Shown one piece after another: positions 23,641 to 35,363 of a stretch of 64,000 nt of DNA. Each line of letters starts with the position of its first letter. The stretch's first letter is position 1. The stretch lies in assembly GCA_009728235.1 (NCBI GenBank), contig WNZI01000012.1:1-64000 (forward strand), written 5' to 3'. Under the pieces are notes generated by a model, which was not told the origin of the DNA, ran no database searches, and worked only from the letters and a program-made list of their open reading frames with translations. The stretch is from Vibrio cholerae. Lineage in GTDB: Bacteria > Actinomycetota > Actinomycetes > Actinomycetales > Micrococcaceae. A program made the position numbers and the translations under genes.

Positions 23641-25727
23641 CTACTTCTGCACGAGGGTGAGCACGTCGTAGGTGGCCACGATCTCGTCGTCCTGGTTGTG
23701 CAGCACCGCGTCCCAGGCCACCTCGCCGTACTCGTCGGTCTCCCGCGGCGTGATGCGCTTCGCTGTCAACGTCACGCGGATGGAGTCGCCCGCTGCGACC
23801 GGCGTGATGAAGCGGAGGTTCTCCAGGCCGTAGTTCGCCAGGACGGGCCCCGGCTCCGGCTCCACGAACAGGCCCGCACCCCAGGACAGCAGCAGGTAGC
23901 CGTGCGCCACGATCCCGGGGAAGAAGGGATTGGCGGCCGCAGCCTCCTCGTTGGTGTGCGCGTAGAACGTGTCACCCGTGGTCTCCGCGAAGGCGCCGAT
24001 GTCCTCCAGGGTGACCTGCCGTAACTCCGACCGCACACTGTCACCGATGCGGAGCGTCGCGAGGTCCTTGCGGAACGGGTGGGCGCCGTCGAACCGGCGG
24101 TCCGCCCCGGTGTGCCACTCCCCCGTGATGCTGGTCAGCATGTTCGGCGATCCCTGCACGGCCGTGCGCTGCATGTGGTGCAGCACCGAGCGCATGCCGC
24201 CCAGCTCCTCCCCGCCGCCGGCACGGCCGGGGCCGCCGTGCACGAGGTGCGGGACAGGCGAACCATGACCGGTCGACGATCGCGCGTCCTCCCGGTTGAG
24301 GATGAGGACGCGGCCATGATGGGCGGCGATGCCGAGGACGAGTTCCTGCGCCACGGCGGGATCATCGGTGCAGACGGTCGCCACGAGGGAGCCCGAGCCG
24401 AGGGCTGCAAGGCGGATGGCATGGGCGAGGTCGTCGTACCCGATCACGGACGCGACGGGCCCGAAGGCCTCCACGGAGTGCAGGGCTCCGGCCTCGACGT
24501 CCTTCCAGGTCAGCAGGACGGGTTCCATGAACGCGCCGTCGGGAGCCTTGCCGGACGTGTTGTCCGCGAGCACGACGTCGGGCGCGTCCAGCGATCCGAA
24601 GGCCACCGACGCCCCGCCGGCGATCAGCTCGCGCACGGCGTCCTGGACGCCTTCGAGTTGGGCGAGGGAGGCGAGCGCGCCCATGGTGACCCCCTCGGCC
24701 CGCGGGTCCCCGAGCGTCACCCTCGAGCGGATCCGCTCGCCGGTGGCCCGGACGACGTCGTCGACCAGGGCGTCGGGCACGATGGACCGGCGGATGCTCG
24801 TGCACTTCTGGCCGGCCTTGACGGTCATCTCGGTGACCAGGGACTTCACGAAGGCGTCGAACTCGGGCGTTCCGGGTACGGCATCGGGGCCGAGGATCGC
24901 CGCGTTCAGCGAGTCGGTCTCACAGGTGAAGCGGACCCCGCCCCGGGCGATGGCCTCGTGGGACTTCAGGTGGTTCGCGGTCGACGCCGACCCGGTGAAG
25001 GACACGAGGTCGCGGTAGTCGAGGTGGTCGAGGACGTCGCGCGCCGGACCGGAGATCAGCTGCAGCGCCCCCTCGGGCAGGATCGCCGACCCGACGATCA
25101 GCTTCACGACGGCCGCCGTGAGGAACCCGGTGGGCGTGGCCGGCTTGACGATCGTCGCACGCCGGCGAGGAACGAGGGCGCGAGCTTCTCGAGCATGCCC
25201 CACACCGGGAAGTTGAACGCGTTGATCTGCACCGCGACGCCGGGGATGCGGGTGTGGATGTGCGTGCCGAGGAAGGAGCCGTCCTTCGAGAGCACCTCGG
25301 GCGGGCCGTCGACGATCACGTGCGAGTTCGGCAGTTCGCGCCGACCCTTGGACCCGAAGGTGAAGAGCACGCCGATGCCGCCGTCGATGTCGACCATCGA
25401 GTCCACCTTGGTGGCGCCGGTCTTCGCCGACAGCTCGTACAGCGGCTCGCGGTGCGCGTTGAGGTACTGCGCGAGCTCCTTGAGCTTCAGGGCGCGTTCG
25501 TGGAAGGTGAGCCGGCCGAGTGCGGCCTGCCCCGTGCTCCTGGCGAAGCGGACGGCGGCGGCCGTGTCGATGCCGGCCGTGCTGACGATCGCGAGCTCCT
25601 CGCCGGTGCTCGCGTCGCGCACCACGGTGCCGTCGTCGTCCGCGGCCTGCTGTTCGGGCGTCCACCAGGCGTCCTCGAGGAAACTGGGGACGACATCGAT
25701 CTGAACTCGTACCGGGGCGGTTGTCAT
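23641..25727 (-). pseudogene. paaZ: oxepin-CoA hydrolase / 3-oxo-5,6-dehydrosuberyl-CoA semialdehyde dehydrogenase, frameshifted
   Basis: ATG 25727 opens an aldehyde dehydrogenase that reads well to LEKLAPSFLAGV, then leaves frame near 25,158. The next frame resumes at ATIVKPATPTGF and runs to the stop. One missing C (GTG-CGACG, expected GTG-CCGACG) restores 695 residues, the normal PaaZ size. The dehydrogenase Cys (KAGQKCTSIRR) and Glu (RFTCETDSLN) and the C-terminal MaoC hydratase dyad (DTFYAHTNEE, GIVAHGYLLL) are intact. PaaZ opens the oxepin ring and oxidises the aldehyde. A true mutation would block the pathway; a sequencing error is quite possible. Confidence 0.9.
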
Positions 25728-25779
25728 GATCCGCTCGCCTTTCACTGGTGCTGCTGGGATGAGTGCGGAGGTGGCTGTG

Positions 25780-26658
25780 TCAGGGGGCCGCGGGTGGCGG
25801 CGGGGTGTCGTCCCACGCGAAGAACCCGCGTCCGCTCTTGCGACCGAGTTCTCCGTCCGCCACCTTCTCGCGGAGGATCGTCGGCGGGGTGAAGCGCGCT
25901 CCGAGGGTCGATTCGAGGTACTCGGCGATACCGAGACGGACGTCGAGCCCCACGATGTCCGTGGTGCGCAGCGGACCCACCGGATGCCGGTAGCCGAGGA
26001 CCATCGCTGCGTCGATGTCCTCGGCCGTCGCCACCCCCTCCTCGAGCATGCGCATGGCTTCGAGCGCGAGGGCCACACCCAGGCGGGAGCTCGCGAAGCC
26101 GGGGGTGTCGCGGACGACGACGGGCGTCTTGCCGAGCGCCGCCACCCAGGTCCGCGCGGCGGTCTCGAGCCCGGAGGACGTCTGCGCGCCGAGGACGACC
26201 TCGATCAGGGCCGATGCCGGCACCGGATTGAAGAAGTGCAGGCCGCAGAACCGCTCCGGGCGCTGCAACGCCCCGGCCAGTGCGTCCACGGACAGCGACG
26301 ACGTGTTCGTCGCGAGCCAGGCGTCGTCGTCGAGCACGTCCTCGACCGCCCGCAGTGCCTGCCGCTTCAGGGACAGGTCCTCGGGGACCGCCTCGACGAC
26401 GAGTCCGCAGGACGCGAAGGAGGCGTAGTCCGTCGATACCGACACCCGCCCGGAGAGGTCCACCAGGGTGTCGGTCGTCGTTCCGCGCTCGACGCTGCGA
26501 CCGAGGGCCTGCGTGATCCGGGCAAGCCCTGCGTCGGCAGCGGCGTCGTCGCGCTCGACGATGACGACGCCGGACCCGGCGAGGCAGAACGCGTGCGCGA
26601 TGCCTGCACCCATCCGGCCACCGCCGAGGACACCCACGCGCCCGGGGACCGTGCTCAC
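25780..26658 (-). CDS. paaH: 3-hydroxyadipyl-CoA dehydrogenase
   Basis: 292 residues. NAD-binding Rossmann segment GVLGGGRMGAGIAHAF at residues 9-24; active-site region TNTSSLS and HFFNPVP; C-terminal 3HCDH domain (DTPGFASSRLGVALALEAM... GRKSGRGFF). One copy of the C-terminal domain, as in PaaH/HbdA types. The GTG start overlaps the paaF stop by four bases. Oxidises 3-hydroxyadipyl-CoA in the lower phenylacetate route. Confidence 0.9.
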   Translation of the reverse strand: MSTVPGRVGVLGGGRMGAGIAHAFCLAGSGVVIVERDDAAADAGLARITQALGRSVERGTTTDTLVDLSGRVSVSTDYASFASCGLVVEAVPEDLSLKRQALRAVEDVLDDDAWLATNTSSLSVDALAGALQRPERFCGLHFFNPVPASALIEVVLGAQTSSGLETAARTWVAALGKTPVVVRDTPGFASSRLGVALALEAMRMLEEGVATAEDIDAAMVLGYRHPVGPLRTTDIVGLDVRLGIAEYLESTLGARFTPPTILREKVADGELGRKSGRGFFAWDDTPPPPAAP

Positions 26659-27395
26659 GAGCCCTTCTTCCGGTCCAGGAACTGCTGCATGCGGTCGAAC
26701 TTGGCGTCCGATTCGAAGAGGATGGCCTGGGCCAGCTGGTCGATCATGGGGTGTGCCTCCCGTGGCGCATGGAACACGCTCTTGGTGATGCGCACGGCCA
26801 GGGGGTCCTGCCGGGCGATGCGGTCGGCGAGATCATGGGCTGCCTGCAGGAGATCCCCGGGCTCGTGGACGGCCGTGATCAGCCGCGCTTCGAGAGCTTC
26901 CTCCGCCGTGAGGATGCGTCCGGCCAGGAGGATCTCCTTGGCCAGTGGCTCGCCCACGAGTTCCTTCAGCCGCCAGGTGGCACCGGCGGCGGGCAGGATC
27001 CCGAGGCCCGTCTCGGGGTTGCCGATCCTCAGGCGCGGCGTGCCGAGGCGGAAGTCCGCGGCGAGGGCGAGCTCCGCCCCACCGCCGAGGGCATAGCCGT
27101 CCAGGGCGGCGATGACGGGCAAGGGGAGGGCTGCCATGCGTGCGAAGAGTGTCGAGTTGATGCCCGCGAGGGCGTCGTCACGCCTGCGCTCCCGCAGTTC
27201 GGCGATGTCCGCCCCGGAGGCGAAGACGCCGTCGGAGCCGGCGAGGATGAGCGTGCGGGGCTCACGCTCCAGGTCCTCGCAGACCGCATGCAGTTCGTCG
27301 ACCATCTGCCGGTCGATCGCGTTGCGGACCTCCGGGCGGTGCAGTTCGACGACGACGCGACCGGCGCCGCCGGTGATCCTCAGTGCGGAGTCCAT
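26655..27395 (-). CDS. paaF: enoyl-CoA hydratase, probable 2,3-dehydroadipyl-CoA hydratase
   Basis: 246 residues, crotonase fold with HRPEVRNAIDRQMVDEL, VFASGADIAEL and ALDGYALGGGAELALAAD. Unlike the paaG product it keeps the hydratase Glu in RIGNPETGLGILPAAG. The ATG overlaps the stop of the thiolase gene (TAATG). Location between paaJ and paaH supports PaaF. Confidence 0.85.
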   Translation of the reverse strand: MDSALRITGGAGRVVVELHRPEVRNAIDRQMVDELHAVCEDLEREPRTLILAGSDGVFASGADIAELRERRRDDALAGINSTLFARMAALPLPVIAALDGYALGGGAELALAADFRLGTPRLRIGNPETGLGILPAAGATWRLKELVGEPLAKEILLAGRILTAEEALEARLITAVHEPGDLLQAAHDLADRIARQDPLAVRITKSVFHAPREAHPMIDQLAQAILFESDAKFDRMQQFLDRKKGS

Positions 27396-28603
27396 TAGAC
27401 GGCCTCGACCAGCATCGCCGTGCCCTGCCCGACACCCACGCACATGGTCGCGAGACCGAGGCGCCGTGACGGCCCGGAGAGTTCCCGCTCCATCCTGCCC
27501 AGCAAGGTGACGGCGATACGGGCTCCAGAGGAACCGAGCGGGTGCCCGAGGGCGATGGCTCCGCCGTCGCGGTTGACGATCTCCTCGTCGAGGCCGAGGC
27601 GGCGCATGCACGCGAGCGCCTGCGTGGCGAAGGCCTCGTTGAGCTCGACGGCGCCGAGGTCCCCGACCGACAGTCCCGTGCGCTCGAGGACCTTCCGTGT
27701 GGCCGGCACCGGTCCGATGCCCATGATCTCGGGAGGAACGCCCGCCGATGCCCCGTCGAGGATGCGGGCCCGCGGGGTCAGCCCGTACCGCTGCAGGGCT
27801 GCCTCCGAAGCGACGATGACCGCGGAGGCGCCGTCGTTCAGGGAACTCGAGTTGCCGGCGGTGACGATCCCGTCCGTCCGCACGACGGGACGCAGTTTTC
27901 CGAGCACGTCGAGGGTGGTGTCCGCCCGGGGTCCCTCGTCGGTGTCGACGGAGAAGGACGTCCGCCCCCGGTTGACCTGGACGGCCACGATCTCGTCGTC
28001 GAACCGTCCCGCCTCGATGGCTGCCAGTGCTCGCTGGTGGGAGCGGAGCGCGAAGGCGTCGGCGGCGTCGCGCGTGATGCCGTCGCGACCAGCCAGTTCC
28101 TCCGCCGTCTCGGGCATGGAGTAGGTGGTCTTGTCCTGGGCGGCGAGCAGCGGGTTGGTGAACCGCCACCCGATGGAGGTGTCGAACACCGCCCCCGGCC
28201 TGGCGAAGGCCCTGTCCGGCTTCTCCATGACCCAGGGCGCACGGCTCATCGACTCGACGCCGCCCGCTATCACGATGTCCGCGGCTCCCGCCTTCACCAT
28301 GTGCGAGGCCATGATGATGGCCGAGAGGCCGGAGGCGCACAGCCGGTTGACGGTGATGCCGGGAACGGTGTCGGGGAAGCCCGCGAGCAGGGAGGCGAGG
28401 CGCGCGACGTTGCGGTTCTCCTCGCCGGCGCCGTTGGCGTTGCCGAGGATCACCTCGTCGACCGTTGCCGGATCGACGCCGGCTCGCTGGACGACGGCGG
28501 AGAGCACGAGCGCCGCGAGATCGTCCGGGCGGACACTCGAGAGAGCCCCGCCGTAGCGACCCACCGGGGTGCGGACACCGCCTACCAGGAAAGCCTCGGC
28601 CAT
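27395..28603 (-). CDS. paaJ: 3-oxoadipyl-CoA/3-oxo-5,6-dehydrosuberyl-CoA thiolase
   Basis: 402 residues. Thiolase catalytic residues are visible: Cys in VNRLCASGLSAI (about residue 90), NEAFATQAL, His in GGAIALGHPLGSSG and the second Cys in CVGVGQGTA. It splits the oxo-acyl-CoA intermediates to acetyl-CoA and succinyl-CoA. First gene of the paaJ-F-H-Z operon, with AGGGG before the ATG and a PaaR box 50 bases further upstream. Confidence 0.9.
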   Translation of the reverse strand: MAEAFLVGGVRTPVGRYGGALSSVRPDDLAALVLSAVVQRAGVDPATVDEVILGNANGAGEENRNVARLASLLAGFPDTVPGITVNRLCASGLSAIIMASHMVKAGAADIVIAGGVESMSRAPWVMEKPDRAFARPGAVFDTSIGWRFTNPLLAAQDKTTYSMPETAEELAGRDGITRDAADAFALRSHQRALAAIEAGRFDDEIVAVQVNRGRTSFSVDTDEGPRADTTLDVLGKLRPVVRTDGIVTAGNSSSLNDGASAVIVASEAALQRYGLTPRARILDGASAGVPPEIMGIGPVPATRKVLERTGLSVGDLGAVELNEAFATQALACMRRLGLDEEIVNRDGGAIALGHPLGSSGARIAVTLLGRMERELSGPSRRLGLATMCVGVGQGTAMLVEAV

Positions 28604-28653
28604 GGTCGTTCCCCTCGTCGTCGTGGTCCTGCCGCTGCCTTCACCCGAACGAA

Positions 28654-28675
28654 TTACCGAACGCTCGTTCTGTAA
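28654..28675. promoter_or_regulatory. PaaR operator upstream of paaJ
   Basis: The 22-bp imperfect palindrome from TTACCGAACG to CGTTCTGTAA has the same layout as the paaA-paaR site. It implies that both catabolic operons answer to one repressor. Confidence 0.8.
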
Positions 28676-28789
28676 AGGCCTGCTCCAGAATTGCATGCCC
28701 GTCCGGCACGGTCAACCGGCCGGCAGGGACCCGGGCGGAGCCGCCCCGAGGTCCTGGGACGCCGGAGCACCAATGGCAAGATGGGAACC

Positions 28790-30985
28790 ATGACCGCTGA
28801 TGCCACCGCTCGTGTTGTCCCCCTTCCGCCGCCGGCCCGGAAGGTGCCCCATCTCCGCACTCACCACGGCGACGCCTTCACCGACAACTACGAGTGGATG
28901 CGCGACAAGAAGAGCCCCGAGCTCATCGACTACCTCGAGCGCGAGAACCGCTACGCGGAGGCGGTGACGAGCCACCAGGAACCACTGCGTGAGGCCATCT
29001 TCGCCGAGATCAAGGACCGGACGCAGGAGACCGACCTGTCCGTTCCTGCCCGGAAGAAGGGCTGGTGGTACTACTCGCGGACGGAGGAAGGGAAGCAGTA
29101 CGGCATCCAGTGCCGCGTGGCGGCCTCGGACACCGGTGACCTCGGACGTGACTGGACGCCCCCCGAGGTGGTCGCCGGGCAGCCCGTCCCGGGTGAGCAG
29201 ATCATGCTGGACGGCAACGACCTCGCGGAGGGCAAGCCCTTCTTCTCCCTCGGTGGCCTGTCCGTCACCGAGGACGGCTCCCTGCTCGCCTACTGCGAGG
29301 ACAATGCCGGCGACGAGCGCTTCACGCTGCGCATCAAGAACCTCGAGACCGGTGAGCTGCTCCCCGACGAGGTGCCCGACATCTTCTACGGGCTGTCCTT
29401 CTCCCCCGACGGCGAGCGCATCTACTACACCGTCGTCGACGACTCGTGGCGCCCCTACCAGGTGCGCTCCCACGCGCTCGGCACCCCCGTCGCGGACGAC
29501 ACCGTCGTCTACCAGGAGGACGACGTCGCCATGTGGACGGGCTTCGAGGTCTCCGCCGACCGCTCGCAGCTCCTCATCAGCATCGGCTGCTCCGAGTACA
29601 GCGAGTACCGCGTCCTCGACCTCGCTCGTCCGGCGGACGGCCTGAGGACACTCATCCCGCGCGACGAGCGGATCCTGTACGACGCCGAGCCCCTCACCAT
29701 CGACGGCGCACCGCACTATCTCCTCACGCACGACCGCGGGGCCAGGAACTCGATGGTGAGCCTCGTCGCCTCGGCCGAGTTCTCCAGGCCCCTGGACGAG
29801 CAGCAGTGGGTGACGGTCATCGAGCACGACGACGACGTCCGCGTCAACGGCATCGCGGTCACGCGGACCCACCTGGTCCTCTCCGTACGCAAGGACACCA
29901 TCGAACGTGTGCAGGTCCTCCCGCTGGCCGGCCTAGGGACGCCCGATCAGGGACTGCCGACCGAACCGGACTTCGACGAAGAGCTGTTCACGAGCAACCT
30001 GGCGAACGCGGAATTCGATTCCCCGATCATCCGTCTCTCCTACGCCTCCTACCTCACGCCTCCGCGCGTCTACGACTACGTGCTGGAGGACGGCGCGCTG
30101 GAACTGCGCAAGGAGACCGAGGTGCGCGGCGGCTACGATCCCGCGAACTACGTCGCCGAACGCCACTGGGCGCCGGCCACCGACGGCACCCTGATCCCAC
30201 TGTCCGTGGTCCGCCGGGCGGAACTGCTCCAAGACGGCACCAACCCCGCTGTCATCTATGCGTACGGCAGCTACGAGGCCAGCATGGATCCGGCATTCTC
30301 CATCGCGCGGCTCTCGCTGCTGGACCGCGGGATCATCTTCGTGACCGCGCACATCCGTGGTGGCGGCGAGATGGGCCGCAGCTGGTACGAGCAGGGCAAG
30401 AAGCTCGCGAAGAAGAACACCTTCACGGACTTCGTCGACGCGACGACCTACCTCGCCACGTCCGGCTGGGCGGACGCCGGCAGGATCGCCGCCATGGGAG
30501 GCTCCGCGGGCGGCCTGCTCATGGGCGCCGTCGCCAATCTCGCCCCCGAGAAGTACCGTGCGATCGTGGCGCAGGTGCCCTTCGTCGATGCCCTCACGAC
30601 GATCCTCGACCCCGAACTGCCTCTGTCCGCGCTCGAGTGGGAGGAGTGGGGCAACCCCATCACCGACCCCGAGGTGTACCGGTACATGAAGCAGTACACG
30701 CCCTACGAGAACGTGCGATCCGTCGCCTACCCTCGGATCGCCGCCGTCACGAGCTACAACGACACGCGCGTGCTGTACGTGGAGCCGGCGAAATGGGTCG
30801 CCGAGCTACGGGAGACGACGACGGGCACGGAACCGATCGTTCTCAAGACCGAGATGGACGGCGGCCATGGCGGAGCGAGCGGTCGCTACTCACGCTGGCG
30901 CGACGTCGCCTGGGACTACGCGTTCGCTGCGGATGCGGTGGGCGCCACGGAGGTGCTCGCGCGCTCCACGAGTTCCGTCGAGTAG
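28790..30985 (+). CDS. ptrB: oligopeptidase B-type S9 prolyl oligopeptidase family
   Basis: 731 residues. N-terminal beta-propeller (HGDAFTDNYEWMRDKKSPEL near the start is typical of S9A peptidases). C-terminal alpha/beta hydrolase with Ser in MGGSAGGLLMGA (about 572), Asp in SYNDTRVLYVEPAKW (about 657) and His in DGGHGGASGR (about 691). Cleaves oligopeptides after basic residues in family members; cytoplasmic, no signal peptide. Start chosen at MTADATARV. Its 3' end overlaps the convergent lacI gene by 70 bases. Confidence 0.9.
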   Translation: MTADATARVVPLPPPARKVPHLRTHHGDAFTDNYEWMRDKKSPELIDYLERENRYAEAVTSHQEPLREAIFAEIKDRTQETDLSVPARKKGWWYYSRTEEGKQYGIQCRVAASDTGDLGRDWTPPEVVAGQPVPGEQIMLDGNDLAEGKPFFSLGGLSVTEDGSLLAYCEDNAGDERFTLRIKNLETGELLPDEVPDIFYGLSFSPDGERIYYTVVDDSWRPYQVRSHALGTPVADDTVVYQEDDVAMWTGFEVSADRSQLLISIGCSEYSEYRVLDLARPADGLRTLIPRDERILYDAEPLTIDGAPHYLLTHDRGARNSMVSLVASAEFSRPLDEQQWVTVIEHDDDVRVNGIAVTRTHLVLSVRKDTIERVQVLPLAGLGTPDQGLPTEPDFDEELFTSNLANAEFDSPIIRLSYASYLTPPRVYDYVLEDGALELRKETEVRGGYDPANYVAERHWAPATDGTLIPLSVVRRAELLQDGTNPAVIYAYGSYEASMDPAFSIARLSLLDRGIIFVTAHIRGGGEMGRSWYEQGKKLAKKNTFTDFVDATTYLATSGWADAGRIAAMGGSAGGLLMGAVANLAPEKYRAIVAQVPFVDALTTILDPELPLSALEWEEWGNPITDPEVYRYMKQYTPYENVRSVAYPRIAAVTSYNDTRVLYVEPAKWVAELRETTTGTEPIVLKTEMDGGHGGASGRYSRWRDVAWDYAFAADAVGATEVLARSTSSVE

Positions 30986-31993
30986 ATGACGGGCTCCGGG
31001 TGCGAACCCGGAGCCTCGATCTCCTCGAGCAGCATGGAGCCCGCCTTCACGGCCATCTCGACCATGGGCTGCGTGATGGTGGTCAGCGGTGTGGGCGCCG
31101 TCTCCGCCACCGCGTGGTTGTCGTAGCCCATCAGCGCGATGTCCCCCGGCACGGTCTTGCCTGCTGCGTGGATGGCCTCCATGACGCCGAGCGCCATGAG
31201 GTCGGAGGCCGCGAAGATGCCGTCGATGTCCGGATGCTCCGCGAGCAGCGTGCGGGCCGCGGCCGCCGCACCGTCCGTGGTGAAGTCCGCGTGGACCACG
31301 GGACCCTCGGGAAGTCCCGCCTCCGCGAGGCCCGCCTTCCAGCCGCGGAGCCGGTCGACGGCGGCGGTCATGTCCGCCGGTCCGGCTACGGTGGCGAGGC
31401 GCCGGCGGCCGATGCCGGCCAGATGCCGCGCGGCGAGGTGCCCCCCGCCCTCGTTGTCGGTATCCACATACGTCACGTCGAACGTCATGTCCCACGCCGG
31501 CCGATGAAGATGGTGGGAAGCCCGGTCTCGGCGAGGGACCTCGCCCAGGAATCGGCCTTGTGGTGCGAGACCACGATGGCCCCGTCGACGTGCCCACCCC
31601 GCAGGTAACGCAGGGTGCGGGTGGAGTCGTCGTCGGTCCTGGACATCAGCAGCACCAGCTGGACGTCGGTCTCCCGGAGAGCCTCGGTGATGCCGGTGAT
31701 CACGACGGCGAAGAAGGGATCCATCATGACGCGGACGTCCGGCTCCGGTATGACCAGGGCGATCGAGGACGTCCGGCGTGTCACCAGGCTGCGGGCCGCC
31801 CGGTTGGGGATGTACCCGAGGGCCAGGACAGCACGGTCCACCGCCGCCTGCGCTTCAGGGCTGACACGGTCCCCGCCGTTGATGGCGCGCGACGCGGTGG
31901 AGCGCGACACCCCGGCGGCCACGGCAAGGTCCTCGAGCGTAGGGCTCGGGCGTGCTGCTACGTGCCGCAGCGACCGGGGCGGGGAGGTGTTCA

Positions 31994-31994
<1 letters not shown>
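30916..31994 (-). pseudogene. LacI-family regulator of the beta-glucoside operon, frameshifted
   Basis: ATG 31994 gives the LacI head (TLEDLAVAAGVSRSTASRAI, LGYIPNRAARSL hinge) and the first sugar-binding subdomain as far as LPTIFIGR. A missing base near 31,495 (GGCCGG-CGTGG, probably one G short) moves the rest, WDMTFDVTYVDTDNEGGGHL to ELVERASTS, into another frame. Restored length is 359 residues. As sequenced, the effector domain is cut. Its start overlaps the GH1 stop by one base, and LacI-type operators precede the operon. It may be a real null mutation (constitutive operon) or a read error. Confidence 0.85.
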
Positions 31995-33459
<1,465 letters not shown>

Positions 33460-33463
<4 letters not shown>

Positions 33464-34374
33464 CCTTTGACTGCTCCTTGCATGATTCCTGAAACGAGTT
33501 GACGACCCGCCACTGCGAAGAGGAGCAGCAGGGGGATGGTGGAGAGCACGGCACCGGCGAGCACGATCGAGTAATCGACGAAGTGCGCGGCCTGGAGCAG
33601 CTGCAGCGCCACCGGAAGGGTGGGGTTGGACGGATCCAGCACGATGAACGGCCAGAAGAAGTTCGTCCACGTCGCGACGAACGTGAACAGGGCCAGCATG
33701 GCGGCGGCCGGTCGGGCTGCCGGCAGGCCGACGTACCAGAACGCCTGGATCATCGACGCCCCGTCGATGCGCACCGCCTCGATCAGCTCGTCCGGGAGAG
33801 CATCCCGGAGGTACTGCGTCATCCAGAAGACCCCGAAAGCCGTGACGACGCCGGGCACGATGACTGCCCAGAGCGAGCCGGTCCACCCCAGCTTCGCCAT
33901 GACGATGAACAGGGGAACCACACCGAGCTGCGTGGGTACCGCCATGGTGGCGATCACGAAGACCAGCAGTGCCTTGCTGCCCCGGAAGCGGAGCTTGGCG
34001 AAGGCGAAACCTGCGAGGGTCGAGAACAGCACCACGGACGCCGCAGTCACCGTGGAGACGATGATGCTGTTGCTGAGTGCCTTCCAGAAGGGGATGCTGT
34101 CCAGCACGGTGGACGCGTTGGCGAAGAAGTTGCCCCCCGGGACGAGGGGGACGCCCTTGCTGATGACCGAGCTGTCGTGGCTACCCACGAGGAAGGACCA
34201 CCACAGGGGGAACACCGACCCGAGGATGACCGCGCCCAGGAAACCGTAGGTCAGGAAGCCGGGACGCCGCATGGTTCCACCGGGCGCCCCCCGGCGCTTG
34301 GCGCCGAGGCCCCGCTGTGCGGCACGGGCTGCGCCCTTGCCGGCGGTCTGCTCGATCATGGGGATGGAGCTCAT
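33460..34374 (-). CDS. ABC sugar permease, MalG type
   Basis: 304 residues. About six membrane helices, preceded by a basic cytoplasmic head. The EAA loop that contacts the ATPase is seen as DELIEAVRIDGASMIQAFWY. ATG overlaps the preceding permease stop. No ATPase gene is in the operon; sugar importers of actinobacteria commonly share an MsiK-type ATPase encoded elsewhere, which is likely here. Confidence 0.88.
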
Positions 34375-35360
34375 CGACGGCCTCCCTGGGTTGCGATGCG
34401 GCGCGTGATGAGGAAGTTCGCCATCGCGATGATGATGATGATCAGGAACAGGAGCCACGCCACCGCGGAGGCCCTGCCGAAGTTGCGCTGCCCCCAGCCG
34501 AGCTCCCAGATGTACATCGTGAGCGTCTGCCACTGGCGATCGGCTCCACCGAGGCCCGCCTGGTCGAAGACCCTGGCCTCGTCGAAGATCTGGAGTCCAC
34601 CGATGGTGGCCGTGATGACCACGAAGATGATGGTCGGCCGCAGCATCGGCACGGTGACGGAGAAGAACTGCCGGAGGCGTCCGGCGCCGTCGATGGTCGC
34701 CGCCTCGTAGACGTCCCTGGGGATGGCCTGCATGGCGGCGAGGAAGATCAGTGCGTTGTATCCGGTCCAGCGGAAGTTGACCATCGTCGCGATGGCCGCG
34801 TGACTCGCGAGGGAGTCGGAGTGCCAGCGGACCGGGTCCAGTCCGACCCCCGTCAACATCTCGTTGAACAGGCCGGCCTGGTCAGCGAAGAGGTTGTTGA
34901 AGATCAGCCCGACGGCCACGGGGGCCACCACGAAGGGAACGAGGACGCCCATCCGCCAGAACGTCCTGGCCCTCAGGTTGGCGTCGAGCACTGCCGCAAT
35001 GGCGATGGCGAGGACGACCTGCGGGACGGACGAGAGGAGGAAGATGCTGAACGTATTACCTACGGCGTTCCAGAAGAACGGCTGCGAGAGCACGAACTGG
35101 AAGTTCTCGAGTCCTGTGAAGGCGCCCTGGCCACCGATGAGGTTCCAGTTGTGGAGCGAGACCCATGCCGTGTACAGCAGGGGGAACAGGCCCGTGATGG
35201 CGAACAGCAGGAAGAACGGCGAGATGTAGATGTACGGGGACAGCTTGACGTCCCACTTCGATACCTTCTGGGAGAACGCCAGCCGCTTCACGCTCTTGTC
35301 GCGCGAAGTCCGCTGGTTCGTGTCGGGGGGTTGGGATTGGACCCGGTCCGTGACTGCCAT
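34371..35360 (-). CDS. ABC sugar permease, MalF type
   Basis: 329 residues. A 30-residue basic head, then YIYISPFFLLFAITGLFPLL and five further membrane helices; EAA loop RDVYEAATIDGAGRLRQFF. Partner of the MalG-type permease. Begins three bases after the binding-protein stop. Confidence 0.88.
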   Translation of the reverse strand: MAVTDRVQSQPPDTNQRTSRDKSVKRLAFSQKVSKWDVKLSPYIYISPFFLLFAITGLFPLLYTAWVSLHNWNLIGGQGAFTGLENFQFVLSQPFFWNAVGNTFSIFLLSSVPQVVLAIAIAAVLDANLRARTFWRMGVLVPFVVAPVAVGLIFNNLFADQAGLFNEMLTGVGLDPVRWHSDSLASHAAIATMVNFRWTGYNALIFLAAMQAIPRDVYEAATIDGAGRLRQFFSVTVPMLRPTIIFVVITATIGGLQIFDEARVFDQAGLGGADRQWQTLTMYIWELGWGQRNFGRASAVAWLLFLIIIIIAMANFLITRRIATQGGRR

Positions 35361-35363
35361 GCG

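Noticed and set aside
29446-31608. 720-codon open frame overlapping ptrB and lacI
   Set aside because: Out-of-frame shadow of ptrB with extreme Arg/His/Pro content; ptrB itself has a complete catalytic triad.
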